Assembly (NCBI GenBank): GCA_018666295.1
Contig: JABIZW010000060.1
Span: 1 to 6,943, forward strand
Length of the DNA: 6,943 nucleotides
DNA from: Halieaceae bacterium
GTDB lineage: Bacteria; Pseudomonadota; Gammaproteobacteria; Pseudomonadales; Halieaceae
Reading direction: 5' to 3'
Shown here piece by piece: positions 5,878 to 6,943 of the stretch (the stretch's first letter is position 1; each line of letters opens with the position of its first letter). Both the position numbers and the translations under genes were made by a program. The notes beneath the pieces are model-generated. The model saw nothing but the letters and a program-made list of their open reading frames with translations, ran no database searches and was not told the DNA's origin.

Positions 5878-6943
5878 TTAATGGAAGTCTCGAGACTTAA
5901 CAGCCAGGTCGCTGAGGGCATGGCTGTGGTCATAAAGACCGCTTGCGATAACATGAGTGACTCCGTCTCTCGATTCGACGGTCCCTTTGATGAGCAGCAG
6001 TTGGGCGGTCATTAACGCCGCTTTGAACTGTTCTTGAACGCGGGGCCAGACAATAACGTTGATATTGCCGGTCTCATCCTCGAGGGTCAGGAAAATTACG
6101 CCCGATGCGGTCCCAGGTCGCTGTCGACACGTCACGAGGCCCGCTGTTCGAACAAAGCGGCGGTTGCCCATGGCAATGAGGTCGGTTTGACGACGACATC
6201 GATCAAACGGTGGCTGTCGACGTAGCAGGGCAAGCGGGTGTGTACGTAATGTGAGCCCCGTACTTTGGTAATCAAAAATAACGTTCTCGGTTATGGACGG
6301 TGCTGTAATGGCGTCCATGTCATTCTCCTGTTGACGGTGCTCGTCAACTAATAACGGGCGAGCGTCTTTGAGTGCCATAATGGCCCAGTGGGTCTTATGG
6401 CGGTGCCCTGAAAGTGTCGCTAGTGCATCGGCGGCCGAAAGTGCTTCGAGATCTTTTTGATTTATGTTGGTGCGTCGTCTGAGGTCTGCGATCGACTGAA
6501 AGAGGGCGTTGGTGCGCGCATCGATAATCTGATCAGCGCCTGATTTACTGAGTCCTTTGACTAATCTTAATCCCAGTTGTATCACTTCCTGTGTTCTTGC
6601 ATCAGCGGTGATCAATCGATGGTTCCAGTCGCTGTGATTGACGTCGATGGACAGTGACTTGACGCCGTGCCGAGCGGCATCTTGGATGAGTTGTGATGGC
6701 GTATAAAAACCCACGGGTTGGCTGTTCAGTAATCCTACATAAAATGCGCCGGGATGATGGCATTTTAGCCACGCCGAAACATAGGCCAGTAACGCGAAGC
6801 TGGCCGAATGAGACTCCGGGAAGCCGTAGCCACCAAAGCCTTTGATTTGACTAAAAAGCTGATCGGCAAAGTCCGCGCTGTATCCTCGATGCAACATGCC
6901 GCTTTTTAGCTTGTTTTCGAATGTCAGAAGTTTGCTGTTTCGG
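5878..6943 (-). CDS. dnaE2: Error-prone DNA polymerase DnaE2/ImuC, C-terminal third (5' end outside window)
   Basis: DnaE2 is the alpha-subunit-like C-family polymerase that, with ImuA (or ImuA') and ImuB, performs SOS-induced translesion synthesis. The frame is open to the window edge, giving 354 visible residues; the ATG at 6897 is internal, because RNSKLLTFENKLKSGM before it continues the conserved sequence. Against a usual length of about 1,000-1,050 residues this is roughly the last third. Visible parts, numbered from the window edge, are the conserved GFGGYGFPESHSASFALLAY (35-54), LNSQPVGFYTPSQLIQDAARHGV (72-94), a helix-hairpin-helix around LRLVKGLSKSGADQI (125-139), and an OB-fold with RQRPGTASGVIFLTLEDETG (273-292). 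The C-terminus ends in SRDFH, typical of DnaE2 rather than replicative DnaE. The PHP and palm active sites lie outside the window. The stop is TAA, and no break is seen in the visible part. The imuA/imuB genes and any LexA site would lie to the right, outside the window. Confidence 0.95.
   Translation of the reverse strand, partial: RNSKLLTFENKLKSGMLHRGYSADFADQLFSQIKGFGGYGFPESHSASFALLAYVSAWLKCHHPGAFYVGLLNSQPVGFYTPSQLIQDAARHGVKSLSIDVNHSDWNHRLITADARTQEVIQLGLRLVKGLSKSGADQIIDARTNALFQSIADLRRRTNINQKDLEALSAADALATLSGHRHKTHWAIMALKDARPLLVDEHRQQENDMDAITAPSITENVIFDYQSTGLTLRTHPLALLRRQPPFDRCRRQTDLIAMGNRRFVRTAGLVTCRQRPGTASGVIFLTLEDETGNINVIVWPRVQEQFKAALMTAQLLLIKGTVESRDGVTHVIASGLYDHSHALSDLAVKSRDFH
5885..5898. 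repeat. 14-base perfect palindrome at the 3' end of dnaE2
   Basis: AAGTCTCGAGACTT reads the same on both strands and lies over the codons for KSRDF at the DnaE2 C-terminus, 16 bases past the cupin stop. As RNA it could fold as a 5-base stem with a UCGA loop. Neither strand has a T tract after it, so it does not look like an intrinsic terminator. It may be a coincidence of the conserved SRDFH ending. Confidence 0.4.

Noticed and set aside
5639..5900. Overlapping small frames on both strands in the cupin 3' half
   Set aside because: No ribosome sites or motifs, and they coincide with the conserved cupin core.
6895..6897. ATG as the start of a 339-residue protein
   Set aside because: Open frame and DnaE2-like residues continue upstream to the window edge; this is an internal methionine.
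1..6943. LexA boxes (CTGT-N8-ACAG) and ARG boxes
   Set aside because: Scanned by eye; several CTGT half-sites occur but none has the matching half at the right distance, and no ARG-box-like sequence was found near argG.

Overview
The window looks like ordinary chromosomal DNA of a gammaproteobacterium. Ribonuclease T is essentially a gammaproteobacterial enzyme, and the type II dihydroorotase, short-form argininosuccinate synthase and CPXCG-type cysteine-rich protein fit that group. By eye the base composition is a little above half G+C and even throughout. The combination with an EtaA/EthA-like Baeyer-Villiger monooxygenase and DnaE2 would suit an aerobic, perhaps marine, lineage such as the Cellvibrionales (OM60/NOR5-like). 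That placement is inference, not shown by the sequence.

Layout, left to right. Positions 1-549 (+) hold nearly all of a stand-alone Lon substrate-binding-domain protein, cut only at its extreme N-terminus. It converges, with 1 base between stops, on a two-gene minus-strand operon, pyrC-rnt (2241 down to 551), whose genes overlap by 4 bases (ATGA). A 102-base divergent spacer separates pyrC from argG (2344-3570, +). argG is followed on the same strand by a flavin monooxygenase (3608-5122) and, 5 bases later, a 64-residue cysteine-rich protein (5128-5322); these three could be one transcript. After a 91-base spacer comes a probably exported cupin (5414-5869, +). It converges, with an 8-base gap, on the 3' third of dnaE2 (5878 to beyond 6943, -).

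Functionally, pyrC (de novo UMP synthesis), rnt (3' trimming of tRNA and other stable RNA) and argG (arginine synthesis) are housekeeping genes. pyrC, rnt and argG are also close together in Pseudomonas, so this part is probably an inherited neighbourhood. dnaE2 normally belongs to the SOS-induced imuA-imuB-dnaE2 mutagenesis cassette; the partner genes would lie beyond the right edge. The monooxygenase, cysteine-rich protein and cupin are the accessory part, and their substrates cannot be read from the sequence.

Coding density is very high and no stretch over 300 bases lacks a gene. I found no tRNA, rRNA, CRISPR array, insertion sequence or phage gene, and no convincing undescribed system. 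The best leads are the tightly spaced monooxygenase/cysteine-rich pair, a cupin with an altered metal-binding motif, and a variant zinc-ribbon-like motif.
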